Shown here: positions 1 through 6,276 of the stretch, piece after piece
Layout: every line of letters begins with the position of its first letter
Position numbering within the stretch: the stretch's first letter is position 1
Source of the DNA: Caldilinea sp.
GTDB taxonomy: Bacteria; Chloroflexota; Anaerolineae; Caldilineales; Caldilineaceae
Assembly (NCBI GenBank): GCA_026389955.1
Contig: JAPLGY010000538.1
Coordinates: forward strand, 1-7,913
Direction: 5' to 3'
Length of the DNA: 7,913 bases
The notes under the pieces: generated by a model
What the model saw: the letters and a program-made list of their open reading frames with translations, nothing else
Told to the model about the DNA's origin: nothing
Databases searched by the model: none
Position numbers and translations under genes: made by a program

Positions 1-2
1 AA

Positions 3-1604
3 GGGCTCAGCAACCACCGGCTCCGCGCCTGGATCCATACAGCGGTCGAGGAATATGCCCAGTGGGTCGTCGACCCGCTGCCTGAAGCTGTTCGCAGCCA
101 ACACGCGCTGCTCCCCCTCCCGGCAGCCCTGGCTCAGATTCACTTTCCCGACGATTCCGAAAAATTGGCCGCAGCACGCCGGCGGTTTGCCTTCGACGAG
201 CTTTTCTACATCCAGATCGGCGTCCAACAGCGCCGGGCCCAGCTGCAACAAGGGACAGCGTTGCCCCTGCCCCTCGACCCGGATCGACTGCAGCAGTTCC
301 AGCAGACGCTCCCCTTCCAGTTGACCGGCGCCCAGGAACGGGTGATCGCTGAACTTCAGCGCGATCTGGCCCGCAGCCTGCCGATGACCCGGCTGGTTCA
401 GGGAGATGTCGGCAGCGGCAAGACAGCGGTCGCCGCCGCTGCCATGTGGGCGGCCATCCTCCAGGGTGCCCAGGCTGTCTTGTTGGCACCTACTCAAATT
501 CTGGCCGAGCAGCACCACCGCACCCTCAGCCGCCTGCTCAGCCAGCTGCAGCGCCCGGACGGAAGCCCCATCCAGGTCGCCTTGCTCACCGGCCGTGTTG
601 CTGAGCGCAGCGAGCTGCTTGCCAGCCTGGCCGCAGGCACCGTCGATGTCGTGGTCGGCACCACGGCCTTGCTCCAGGAAGGGGTCGATTTCAATCGGCT
701 GGCGCTGGTCGTCGTCGACGAACAACATCGTTTCGGGGTCGCCCAGCGCAGCGCGCTGCGCACCTCCAGCAGCCAGCAGCCGCATCTGCTGGTCATGAGT
801 GCCACACCGATCCCCCGCAGCCTGGCGTTGACTGTCTACGGGGACCTGGATGTCAGCCGCATCGACGAACTGCCGCCGGGCCGCTCTCCCATCCAGACCC
901 GACGGTTCACCCCGGCCGAACGCGAGCGGATCTATGGCTTCCTCCGCCGCGAGGTGGCAGCCGGACGCCAAGCCTATATTGTCTACCCGCTCGTCGACGA
1001 AAGCGACAAACTTGCCGTCGGCGCTGCCGTCGACGAACACAAAAGGCTGCAGTCCACGATCTTTCCTGACCTCAGCCTTGGCCTGCTTCATGGTCGGCTG
1101 AGCGGCAGCGACAAAGACCGGGTGATGCGCGAATTTGCCGAAGGGCACCATTCGATCCTGGTCAGCACCACCGTGATCGAAGTGGGGATCGACGTACCCA
1201 ATGCCTCTGTCATGGTCGTCGAAGATGCAGATCGATTTGGCCTGGCGCAGCTTCATCAGCTGCGCGGGCGTGTCGGGCGTGGCCAGCACAGCAGCTACTG
1301 CGCGCTCATCAGCGGCAGCACGGCGCCCGGCGCGCAGGCCAGGCTCGACGTGCTGGCCGAAACCCACGATGGCTTTGTACTGGCCGAAAAAGATCTTGAA
1401 CTGCGTGGCCCCGGCGACTTCCTCGGCACCCGCCAAAGCGGGCTGCCCGAGCTGCGCGTCGCGCACTTTTCAGACATCGCCACACTGCTGGCCGCCCGCA
1501 AGTCGGCCCAACAGCTCTTGGCAGACAATCCTGCGCTGTCCGCCTACCCACGCCTGCGCGAACAGGTCGAGCAGTTCTGGCATGGGCAGGGCGATGTAAG
1601 CTGA
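3..1604 (+). CDS. recG: ATP-dependent DNA helicase RecG, C-terminal part (5' end outside window)
   Basis: RecG is a superfamily 2 double-stranded DNA translocase that regresses stalled replication forks and processes branched recombination intermediates. The frame is open from base 3 with no start codon needed; even the stretch before the first internal start-like codon (TTG at 165) reads as RecG, so the gene enters from the left. 533 codons are visible against roughly 690-830 residues for the family, so part of the N-terminal wedge region is missing. Helicase motifs appear in order: Walker A GDVGSGKT (402-425), DEQH box (717-728), SATPIPRS (798-821), motif [15 protein letters not shown] (1164-1205), motif [11 protein letters not shown] (1257-1283), and the RecG-specific [12 protein letters not shown] segment (1407-1442). 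No motif is broken. The stop at 1602-1604 is followed by a hairpin, and the neighbouring citrate synthase gene is convergent. Identification is very secure. Confidence 0.97.
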   Translation, partial: GLSNHRLRAWIHTAVEEYAQWVVDPLPEAVRSQHALLPLPAALAQIHFPDDSEKLAAARRRFAFDELFYIQIGVQQRRAQLQQGTALPLPLDPDRLQQFQQTLPFQLTGAQERVIAELQRDLARSLPMTRLVQGDVGSGKTAVAAAAMWAAILQGAQAVLLAPTQILAEQHHRTLSRLLSQLQRPDGSPIQVALLTGRVAERSELLASLAAGTVDVVVGTTALLQEGVDFNRLALVVVDEQHRFGVAQRSALRTSSSQQPHLLVMSATPIPRSLALTVYGDLDVSRIDELPPGRSPIQTRRFTPAERERIYGFLRREVAAGRQAYIVYPLVDESDKLAVGAAVDEHKRLQSTIFPDLSLGLLHGRLSGSDKDRVMREFAEGHHSILVSTTVIEVGIDVPNASVMVVEDADRFGLAQLHQLRGRVGRGQHSSYCALISGSTAPGAQARLDVLAETHDGFVLAEKDLELRGPGDFLGTRQSGLPELRVAHFSDIATLLAARKSAQQLLADNPALSAYPRLREQVEQFWHGQGDVS

Positions 1605-1630
1605 TCCCAGACACCGCAACGTCTGGGATC
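1603..1630. terminator. Perfect 10-bp hairpin between convergent recG and citrate synthase genes
   Basis: GATCCCAGAC (1603-1612) is exactly repeated in reverse complement as GTCTGGGATC (1621-1630) around an 8-base loop. The left arm starts at the last two bases of the recG stop codon. Placed between two convergent genes, it would form a stem in either transcript and is a natural candidate for bidirectional 3'-end formation or protection. No T-tract follows on either strand, so it is not a canonical intrinsic terminator. Confidence 0.5.
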
Positions 1631-1649
1631 CTGCCTGCACCGCCTCCAA

Positions 1650-1664
1650 AACGTCAAAGACGTT
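1650..1664. repeat. Short 6-bp inverted repeat at the citrate synthase stop codon
   Basis: AACGTC (1650-1655), AAA, GACGTT (1659-1664) forms a small stem overlapping the last codons and the TGA (complement of 1654-1656) of the citrate synthase gene. It lies 20 bp from the stronger hairpin at 1603-1630. A 6-bp stem of modest GC content can arise by chance, so a role in transcript end formation is only a possibility. Confidence 0.25.
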
Positions 1665-2943
1665 GGTCCAGCGGGAGATAGTCGCGCTCCTCTGCCCCCA
1701 GATAGATCTGGCGCGGGCGGGCAATTTTTTGGTCAGGATCCCCTATCATCTCGTTCCACTGGGCCAGCCACCCCGGGGCCCTCCCCAACGTGAACAGCAC
1801 CGTAAACATCTCCGGCGGAAAACGCATCGCCTGGTAGATGATCCCGCTGTAGAAATCGACGTTTGGGTAAAGTTTGCGCGCAACGAAGTATTCGTCTTCC
1901 AGCGCATGTCGCTCCAATTCGACCGCCACATCGATCAACGGATTGGTGCCAGTCACGGCAAAGACATCATAGGCAATTTTTTTGATAATCTTGGCACGCG
2001 GGTCGTAATTTTTGTAGACGCGATGGCCAAATCCCATCAGACGAAATTCGCCTTTTTTGACCCGCTCCACATAGGCCGGCACATTGCGCACATGCCCAAT
2101 TTCGTTCAACAACTTGATCACCGCCTCGTTGGCGCCGCCGTGCCGTGGGCCAAAAAGCGCCGCCGCCGCACCTGCCATTGCGCTGTACGGGTCGGCATGG
2201 GCTGAACCGATCGAACGCATCACCGACGTCGAAGCGTTCTGCTCATGGTCGGCGTGCAGAATAAACAGCACATCCAGCGCCCGGGCCAACACCGGGTTGA
2301 CAATGTAGTTGCTCTGGTGCATGTAATCGAGCATATAGATAAAGTTCTCGGCATAGCCCATATCCGCGTTCGGATAGTTGAACGGGCGCCCGATCCGGTG
2401 TCGATAACAAAAGGCAGCCACAGTCGGCAGCTTGCCCAGAATCCGGTACACCTGTTTCATCCGCACCGCAGCATCTTCGACCTGGATCGCTTCTTTGTGG
2501 AGGGTCGACATGAACGCCAATGCACTGATCATCATCCCCATCGGGTGGGCATCGTAGCGGAAGGCATGGAAAAGCTCGGTCATATTTTGGTGCAAAAATG
2601 TATGGTGCATGACCTGATGGCACCAATCCTGCAGCTGCCGTGCGTTCGGCAGTTCTCCAAAAATCAGCAGATAGGCCACCTCCAGAAACGAGCTTCGCTC
2701 CGCCAGCTGTTCGATCGGATAGCCGCGATAGCGCAAAATTCCTTGATCCCCGTCAATATAGGTGATCGCACTCTTGCAGGCCGCTGTGTTGTCGTAGCCA
2801 GGATCGTAGGTCATTGTCCCAAATTCGGCGGGGTCCACCTTGATCTGGCGCAGGTCCTTCGCCCGGACAGTCCCATGTTCGACGGGGATTTCATATTCCT
2901 TGCCAGTACGATTGTCGCGAATCGTAAATGTGTTTTTGCTCAT
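1654..2943 (-). CDS. gltA: Citrate synthase (GltA type)
   Basis: This cytosolic enzyme condenses acetyl-CoA with oxaloacetate to citrate and CoA, the entry step of the TCA cycle. The 429-residue product matches the length of the GltA-type enzymes (about 427 residues in E. coli) and has the extra beta-rich N-terminal segment (about residues 1-50) seen in that group. Catalytic residues are present: His268 in GPRHGGANEA, His307 in MGFGHRVYKNYDPRA and Asp363 in YPNVDFYSGI, equivalent to E. coli His264, His305 and Asp362. The oxaloacetate-binding HADHEQN segment is at 230-236. The ATG at 2943 is preceded by a strong Shine-Dalgarno sequence 6 bases upstream, which fixes the start. The gene is convergent with recG and divergent from the PEP synthase gene, with which it shares a control region. 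A 2-methylcitrate synthase is less likely, given the N-terminal domain and the close match around the active site. Confidence 0.96.
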   Translation of the reverse strand: MSKNTFTIRDNRTGKEYEIPVEHGTVRAKDLRQIKVDPAEFGTMTYDPGYDNTAACKSAITYIDGDQGILRYRGYPIEQLAERSSFLEVAYLLIFGELPNARQLQDWCHQVMHHTFLHQNMTELFHAFRYDAHPMGMMISALAFMSTLHKEAIQVEDAAVRMKQVYRILGKLPTVAAFCYRHRIGRPFNYPNADMGYAENFIYMLDYMHQSNYIVNPVLARALDVLFILHADHEQNASTSVMRSIGSAHADPYSAMAGAAAALFGPRHGGANEAVIKLLNEIGHVRNVPAYVERVKKGEFRLMGFGHRVYKNYDPRAKIIKKIAYDVFAVTGTNPLIDVAVELERHALEDEYFVARKLYPNVDFYSGIIYQAMRFPPEMFTVLFTLGRAPGWLAQWNEMIGDPDQKIARPRQIYLGAEERDYLPLDQRL

Positions 2944-2949
2944 CGCCCA

Positions 2950-2958
2950 CTCCTCTTT
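2950..2958 (-). promoter_or_regulatory. Ribosome binding site of citrate synthase
   Basis: On the minus strand AAAGAGGAG lies 6 bases before the ATG at 2943. It is a near-ideal Shine-Dalgarno match and decides the start codon. Confidence 0.8.
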
Positions 2959-3018
2959 CAGGAAGCAAAACCGGACAGATGTGGATTTGGTAAAGCGTGA
3001 CTATCAGGCTGTTGTCCT

Positions 3019-3027
3019 ATTCTAACA
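3019..3027 (-). promoter_or_regulatory. Candidate extended -10 promoter of citrate synthase
   Basis: The minus strand reads TGTTAGAAT: a TGN extension followed by TAGAAT, five of six matches to TATAAT. It lies about 75 bases before the start codon. No -35 hexamer is recognisable at 16-18 bp spacing, so this would depend on the extended -10. It is a candidate by consensus only. Confidence 0.4.
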
Positions 3028-3065
3028 TGGCTTCTCCGCAGCAGGGGATTTGGCGGATCGCCCGA

Positions 3066-3082
3066 GACAGGTATCTCCTGTC
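3066..3082. promoter_or_regulatory. Operator-like inverted repeat between divergent genes
   Basis: GACAGG (3066-3071) and CCTGTC (3077-3082) form perfect 6-bp arms around the 5-base centre TATCT. The repeat sits between the two divergent -10 candidates, roughly 40 bp from the citrate synthase one and 55 bp from the ppsA one. A dimeric regulator could bind here and influence either gene. No particular regulator family is recognised from the sequence. Confidence 0.3.
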
Positions 3083-3115
3083 CATCTGACCAGCTGTGCC
3101 CTCGTCCCTTTGTAC

Positions 3116-3125
3116 GGGGATCCCC
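3116..3125. promoter_or_regulatory. 10-bp palindrome upstream of the ppsA -10 candidate
   Basis: GGGGATCCCC is a perfect palindrome occupying about where a -35 element would lie for the -10 candidate at 3141-3146. It could be a protein-binding site, but in GC-rich DNA a chance origin is quite possible. Confidence 0.2.
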
Positions 3126-3137
3126 TCCCCTTTCCCG

Positions 3138-3146
3138 TGCTACACT
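3138..3146 (+). promoter_or_regulatory. Candidate extended -10 promoter of ppsA-ppsR
   Basis: TGCTACACT contains a TGN extension and TACACT, four of six matches to TATAAT. Transcription would begin near 3153, about 20 bases before the purine-rich ribosome binding site. No convincing -35 is visible at standard spacing. Its position agrees with the ribosome binding site and supports a promoter for the PEP synthase operon here. Confidence 0.4.
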
Positions 3147-3172
3147 GGAAATACACATCTTGATCGCCGTTC

Positions 3173-3180
3173 AAGGGGGG
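3173..3180 (+). promoter_or_regulatory. Ribosome binding site without an in-frame start codon
   Basis: AAGGGGGG is the only Shine-Dalgarno-like sequence before the ppsA homology. Eight bases downstream is an ATG at 3189, but that ATG is out of frame with PEP synthase. In the ppsA frame there is no ATG or GTG here, and the codons after 3182 already match the interior of the protein family. The site therefore looks like the original ppsA ribosome binding site, now separated from its start codon. Confidence 0.5.
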
Positions 3181-3181
3181 C

Positions 3182-3244
3182 ACTGCGGATGCCTATCGGG
3201 CATTTCTCCAGTACAACGAACTGGACAGCCAGATTGCCGACATT
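3182..3244 (+). pseudogene. ppsA: PEP synthase homology upstream of the first usable start codon
   Basis: In the same frame as the downstream gene, these 21 codons read TADAYRAFLQYNELDSQIAD plus one residue. TADAY-FL corresponds to about residues 52-60 of E. coli PpsA (ATTADAFNQFL), so this stretch was coding in an ancestral full-length gene. It contains no ATG, GTG or TTG. The frame continues upstream only to a TGA at 3161-3163, through codons without family resemblance. The family's first ~50 residues, including the GGKNASLGEM-type ATP-binding segment, are not encoded in any forward frame of the preceding 150 bases. Confidence 0.75.
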
Positions 3245-3257
3245 TTGCGTGGGCTGA
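3189..3257 (+). other. 22-codon out-of-frame ORF behind the ppsA ribosome binding site
   Basis: The ATG at 3189 sits 8 bases after the AAGGGGGG ribosome binding site and opens a frame that ends at TGA 3255-3257. The peptide (starting MPIGHFSSTTNW) resembles nothing I know. It overlaps the TTG at 3245, so its translation could allow re-initiation on ppsA, but it is more likely an accident of the lost ppsA 5' end. There is no evidence that it is a gene in its own right. Confidence 0.15.
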
Positions 3258-5446
3258 ACACAAAGGATGTCACCGACCTGATGCGGCGCACCGGCCAGAT
3301 CCGGCGTCTGATTCTGCGCGGCGAGTTTCCGCCAGAGATGGAAGCAGAAATCGTCGCCGCCTATCAAGAGTTGAGCCGTCGCTACCAGATGAACAGCGCC
3401 GACGTCGCTGTCCGTTCCTCTGCGACCGCCGAAGATCTGCCGACCGCCAGCTTTGCCGGCCAGCAGGAGAGCTATCTCAACGTACATGGCGAGGCCATGC
3501 TGCTCGAATCCGTGACCAAATGCTTCGCCAGCCTTTTCACCCCGCGCGCCACCAGCTACCGGGTCGACATGGGCTTCGACCACCACCAGGTCGGGCTTTC
3601 GGTCGGCGTGCAAAAAATGGTTCGTTCCGACCTGGCAGCCAGCGGCGTGATCTTCACCCTGGACACTGAAAGTGGTTTCCGCGATGTGGTCTTTGTCACT
3701 TCTGCCTACGGGCTCGGCGAAAACGTGGTGCAGGGACGTGTCGCCCCCGACGAATTTTATGTCTTCAAACCGACGCTGCGCCAGGGCTATCAGCCGCTGA
3801 TCTGGAAACGGCTGGGCACCAAAGAACAGCGCATGGTCTACGACGAAGCCGGCAGCAAACTGGTCAAAAATGTCCAGGTCTCCCCCGAAGAGTGCGCCCG
3901 TTTCTCGATCAGCGAAGCAGAGGTTCTCCAGCTGGCTGAATGGGCGATGCGCATCGAAGAGCACTACACCGCTCGACGTCGGGTCGACATGCCGATGGAC
4001 ATCGAGTGGGCCAAGGACGGGCGCACCGGCGAACTCTTCATCGTCCAGGCACGCCCCGAGACCGTGCACAGCCAACGCGTGGTCACACAGATCGAAACCT
4101 ACCGGCTCCAACAGAAGGGCGAGGTTCTGGTCACCGGGCTGGCTGTCGGCGACAAAATTGCTGCTGGCCAGGTGCACGTCATCCCCAATGTCAGCCATAT
4201 CCGCGATTTTCGCCCGGGTGAAATCCTGGTCACAGACATCACCGACCCCGACTGGGAACCGATCATGAAGACAGCCGCCGCGATTGTGACCAATCGCGGG
4301 GGACGGACCAGCCATGCGGCCATCGTCTCGCGCGAGTTGGGGATCCCAGCAGTCGTCGGCTGCGGCAACGCTACCCGCCAGCTGCAGGACGGCCAGCTGG
4401 CCACCATCAGCTGCAGCGAAGGGGAGATCGGGCGGGTCTACGCCGGCCAGCTGCCCTTCGAGATACAAAAGGTCGACGTCAGCCAGATGCCCCGCCCTCG
4501 CACCAAAATCATGATGAACCTCGCCAGCCCAGAGCTGGCCTTCAAGCAGGCTGCCATTCCCAACGACGGCGTTGGGCTGGCCCGCATGGAGTTCATCTTT
4601 GCCAACTGGGTGCAGGTCCATCCTCTGGCCCTCACCCGCTACGCAACCCTGCCCGACCCCATCCGCCAGCGCGTCGAGGAGGTCACCGCTGGCTATACCG
4701 ACAAGACCGAATTCTTCGTCGACAAGCTCGCCCAAGGCATCGGGACGCTGGCTGCCGCCTTCTACCCCAAACCCGTGATCCTGCGCCTCTCCGACTTCAA
4801 AACCAATGAGTATGCCCACCTGATCGGCGGACAGCTCTTCGAACCCAAAGAGGAGAACCCAATGATCGGCTGGCGGGGGGCCAGCCGCTACTATCACCCA
4901 GACTACCGCGAAGGGTTCCTGCTCGAAGTGCAGGCGATCAAACGGGTGCGCGAACGCTTCGGGTTGACCAATCTGCTCGTCATGGTTCCTTTCTGCCGCA
5001 CCCCGGCAGAAGGACGCCAGGTCCTGGCCGTGATGGCCGAGCAGGGGCTGCGCCGCGGAGAGAACGGCCTGCAAATCTATGTGATGGCCGAGATCCCCGC
5101 CAATATCATCCTGGCTGACCAGTTCAGCGAGCTGTTCGACGGATTTTCGATCGGCTCCAACGATCTGACCCAGCTGACCTTGGGGGTCGACCGTGATTCG
5201 ACCCAGATCGCAGCGCTCTTCGACGAACGCAACGACGCCGTGCTGCGCTCCTGCGCAGAGTTGATCAAAACTGCACACCGCTACGGCCGCAAAGTCGGCA
5301 TCTGCGGCCAGGCGCCCTCCGACTACCCTGAGTTCGCAGCCTTCCTGGTCGCACAGGGCATCGATTCCATCAGCCTGATCCCCGACGCGATCCTGCGCAC
5401 CACTGCCGTTCTGCTCGCCCTCGCAGGGCAACGAGAGGCCGCCTGA
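3245..5446 (+). CDS. ppsA: Phosphoenolpyruvate synthase, N-terminally truncated
   Basis: PEP synthase converts pyruvate, ATP and water to PEP, AMP and phosphate for gluconeogenesis. From the TTG at 3245 the product is 733 residues, against about 790 for the family. Visible parts are the ATP-grasp domain (about 1-280: VRSSATAEDLP at 56-66, MDIEWAKDG at 251-259, IVQARPETV at 266-274), the swivelling phosphohistidine domain with catalytic His357 in RGGRTSHAAI, and the PEP/pyruvate TIM barrel (about 415-720) with GSNDLTQLTLG at 637-647 and catalytic Cys687 in GICGQAPSD. His and Cys are both offset by 64 from E. coli His421 and Cys751. Missing are the true start and about 50 N-terminal residues, including the GGKNASLGEM-type ATP-binding motif. 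TTG 3245 has no ribosome binding site, and homology continues upstream to 3182, so it is a default start. Without the missing segment, ATP use is probably impaired. The stop overlaps the ppsR start. Confidence 0.85.
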   Translation: MRGLNTKDVTDLMRRTGQIRRLILRGEFPPEMEAEIVAAYQELSRRYQMNSADVAVRSSATAEDLPTASFAGQQESYLNVHGEAMLLESVTKCFASLFTPRATSYRVDMGFDHHQVGLSVGVQKMVRSDLAASGVIFTLDTESGFRDVVFVTSAYGLGENVVQGRVAPDEFYVFKPTLRQGYQPLIWKRLGTKEQRMVYDEAGSKLVKNVQVSPEECARFSISEAEVLQLAEWAMRIEEHYTARRRVDMPMDIEWAKDGRTGELFIVQARPETVHSQRVVTQIETYRLQQKGEVLVTGLAVGDKIAAGQVHVIPNVSHIRDFRPGEILVTDITDPDWEPIMKTAAAIVTNRGGRTSHAAIVSRELGIPAVVGCGNATRQLQDGQLATISCSEGEIGRVYAGQLPFEIQKVDVSQMPRPRTKIMMNLASPELAFKQAAIPNDGVGLARMEFIFANWVQVHPLALTRYATLPDPIRQRVEEVTAGYTDKTEFFVDKLAQGIGTLAAAFYPKPVILRLSDFKTNEYAHLIGGQLFEPKEENPMIGWRGASRYYHPDYREGFLLEVQAIKRVRERFGLTNLLVMVPFCRTPAEGRQVLAVMAEQGLRRGENGLQIYVMAEIPANIILADQFSELFDGFSIGSNDLTQLTLGVDRDSTQIAALFDERNDAVLRSCAELIKTAHRYGRKVGICGQAPSDYPEFAAFLVAQGIDSISLIPDAILRTTAVLLALAGQREAA

Positions 5447-6261
5447 TGGTGCGCAGCGGCCCTCCCCTTTTCGTCGTCTCCGGCGGCACAGGCGCTACCG
5501 GGGATCTGCTCGCCCGCACCGTGCTGGCGCAGTTTCCCGATGTCGATGTGCCGCTGCACGTCGAAACCAAGGTCGTCAGCCCCGATCGCGTGCGGGCGAT
5601 CGTCGCCCACGCCGCCAGCATCCCCGGCGCCATGCTGCTGCACACACTGGTCAGACAAGACCTGCGCCAGCTGCTCATCGCCGAGGCAGACCGGGCTGGG
5701 ATCACTGCTTTTGACCTGGCCGGTCCGCTCGAGGAGCATCTGAGCCGCCAGCTGGGCATGCAGCCGCTCCAGCAGCCTGGCCTCTACCACCAACAGCGGC
5801 GGGCTTACTTCGAACGGGTCGAAGCCATCGAGTTCTCCGTAGCCCACGACGACGGCAAACGGGTCGAAGAACTGCCCCAGGCTGAAATCGTGCTGGTCGG
5901 CCTCTCCCGAGTCGGCAAGACCCCTCTATCGATGTACCTCTCCATTCTGGGCTGGAAAACTGCCAACATTCCCTTTGTTCCGGAGGTTCCCCCACCTCCG
6001 GAGCTCTTTGCAGTAGCCCAGCACAGGGTCTTTGGGCTGGTGATCGAACCGGCACAGCTGATCGCCCATCGCCGCTACCGGGCCGCCCGCACTGGCATTC
6101 GCGAACAAGGCTATGTAGACCGCGATTCGGTGATCGCCGAAATGCGCGCAGCCAATCACTTTTTTTATCAACAAAGCTTTCGGGTGGTCGACACCACCGA
6201 CAAACCGATCGAAACCAGCGCCGAAGAGATCGTCAGCCTGCTCGCCCACAGCGCTGCCTGA
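5446..6261 (+). CDS. ppsR: PEP synthase regulatory protein (kinase/pyrophosphorylase, DUF299 family)
   Basis: This bifunctional enzyme controls PEP synthase. It inactivates the enzyme by ADP-dependent phosphorylation of a threonine two residues before the catalytic histidine, and reactivates it by phosphate-dependent removal that releases pyrophosphate. The 271-residue product has the family's usual length. Visible marks are the N-terminal VSGGTGATGDLLART (11-25), RVEAIEFSVAHDDG (124-137) and the P-loop GLSRVGKTP (152-160), including Lys158 and Thr159. The ATG at 5446 shares its A with the ppsA stop (TGATG), which implies translational coupling and a shared transcript. The predicted target, Thr355 of ppsA in GGRTSH (codon 4307-4309), is present. 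The frame is complete with no missing motif. An equivalent regulator of pyruvate phosphate dikinase is the alternative within the family, but the adjacent gene is a PEP synthase. Confidence 0.93.
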   Translation: MVRSGPPLFVVSGGTGATGDLLARTVLAQFPDVDVPLHVETKVVSPDRVRAIVAHAASIPGAMLLHTLVRQDLRQLLIAEADRAGITAFDLAGPLEEHLSRQLGMQPLQQPGLYHQQRRAYFERVEAIEFSVAHDDGKRVEELPQAEIVLVGLSRVGKTPLSMYLSILGWKTANIPFVPEVPPPPELFAVAQHRVFGLVIEPAQLIAHRRYRAARTGIREQGYVDRDSVIAEMRAANHFFYQQSFRVVDTTDKPIETSAEEIVSLLAHSAA

Positions 6262-6276
6262 CCCGCCGGCAAGCCC

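Noticed and set aside
2245..3000. A 251-codon + strand open frame antisense to citrate synthase
   Set aside because: It runs opposite the conserved citrate synthase N-terminal half and its product resembles no family. It is a composition artefact.
3940..4020. An apparent small insertion in PEP synthase (HYTARRRVDMPMDIEW compared with E. coli HYGRPMDIEW)
   Set aside because: Many PEP synthases carry a loop of similar length (HYSA-AGRPMDIEW style), so the E. coli protein is the short one. This is ordinary family variation.
3140..5431. A 763-codon open frame on the minus strand covering nearly all of ppsA
   Set aside because: It mirrors the ppsA codons, and long antisense frames are expected opposite GC-rich genes with strong third-position bias. 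Its product has no recognisable motif, while the + strand protein has all the catalytic signatures of PEP synthase.
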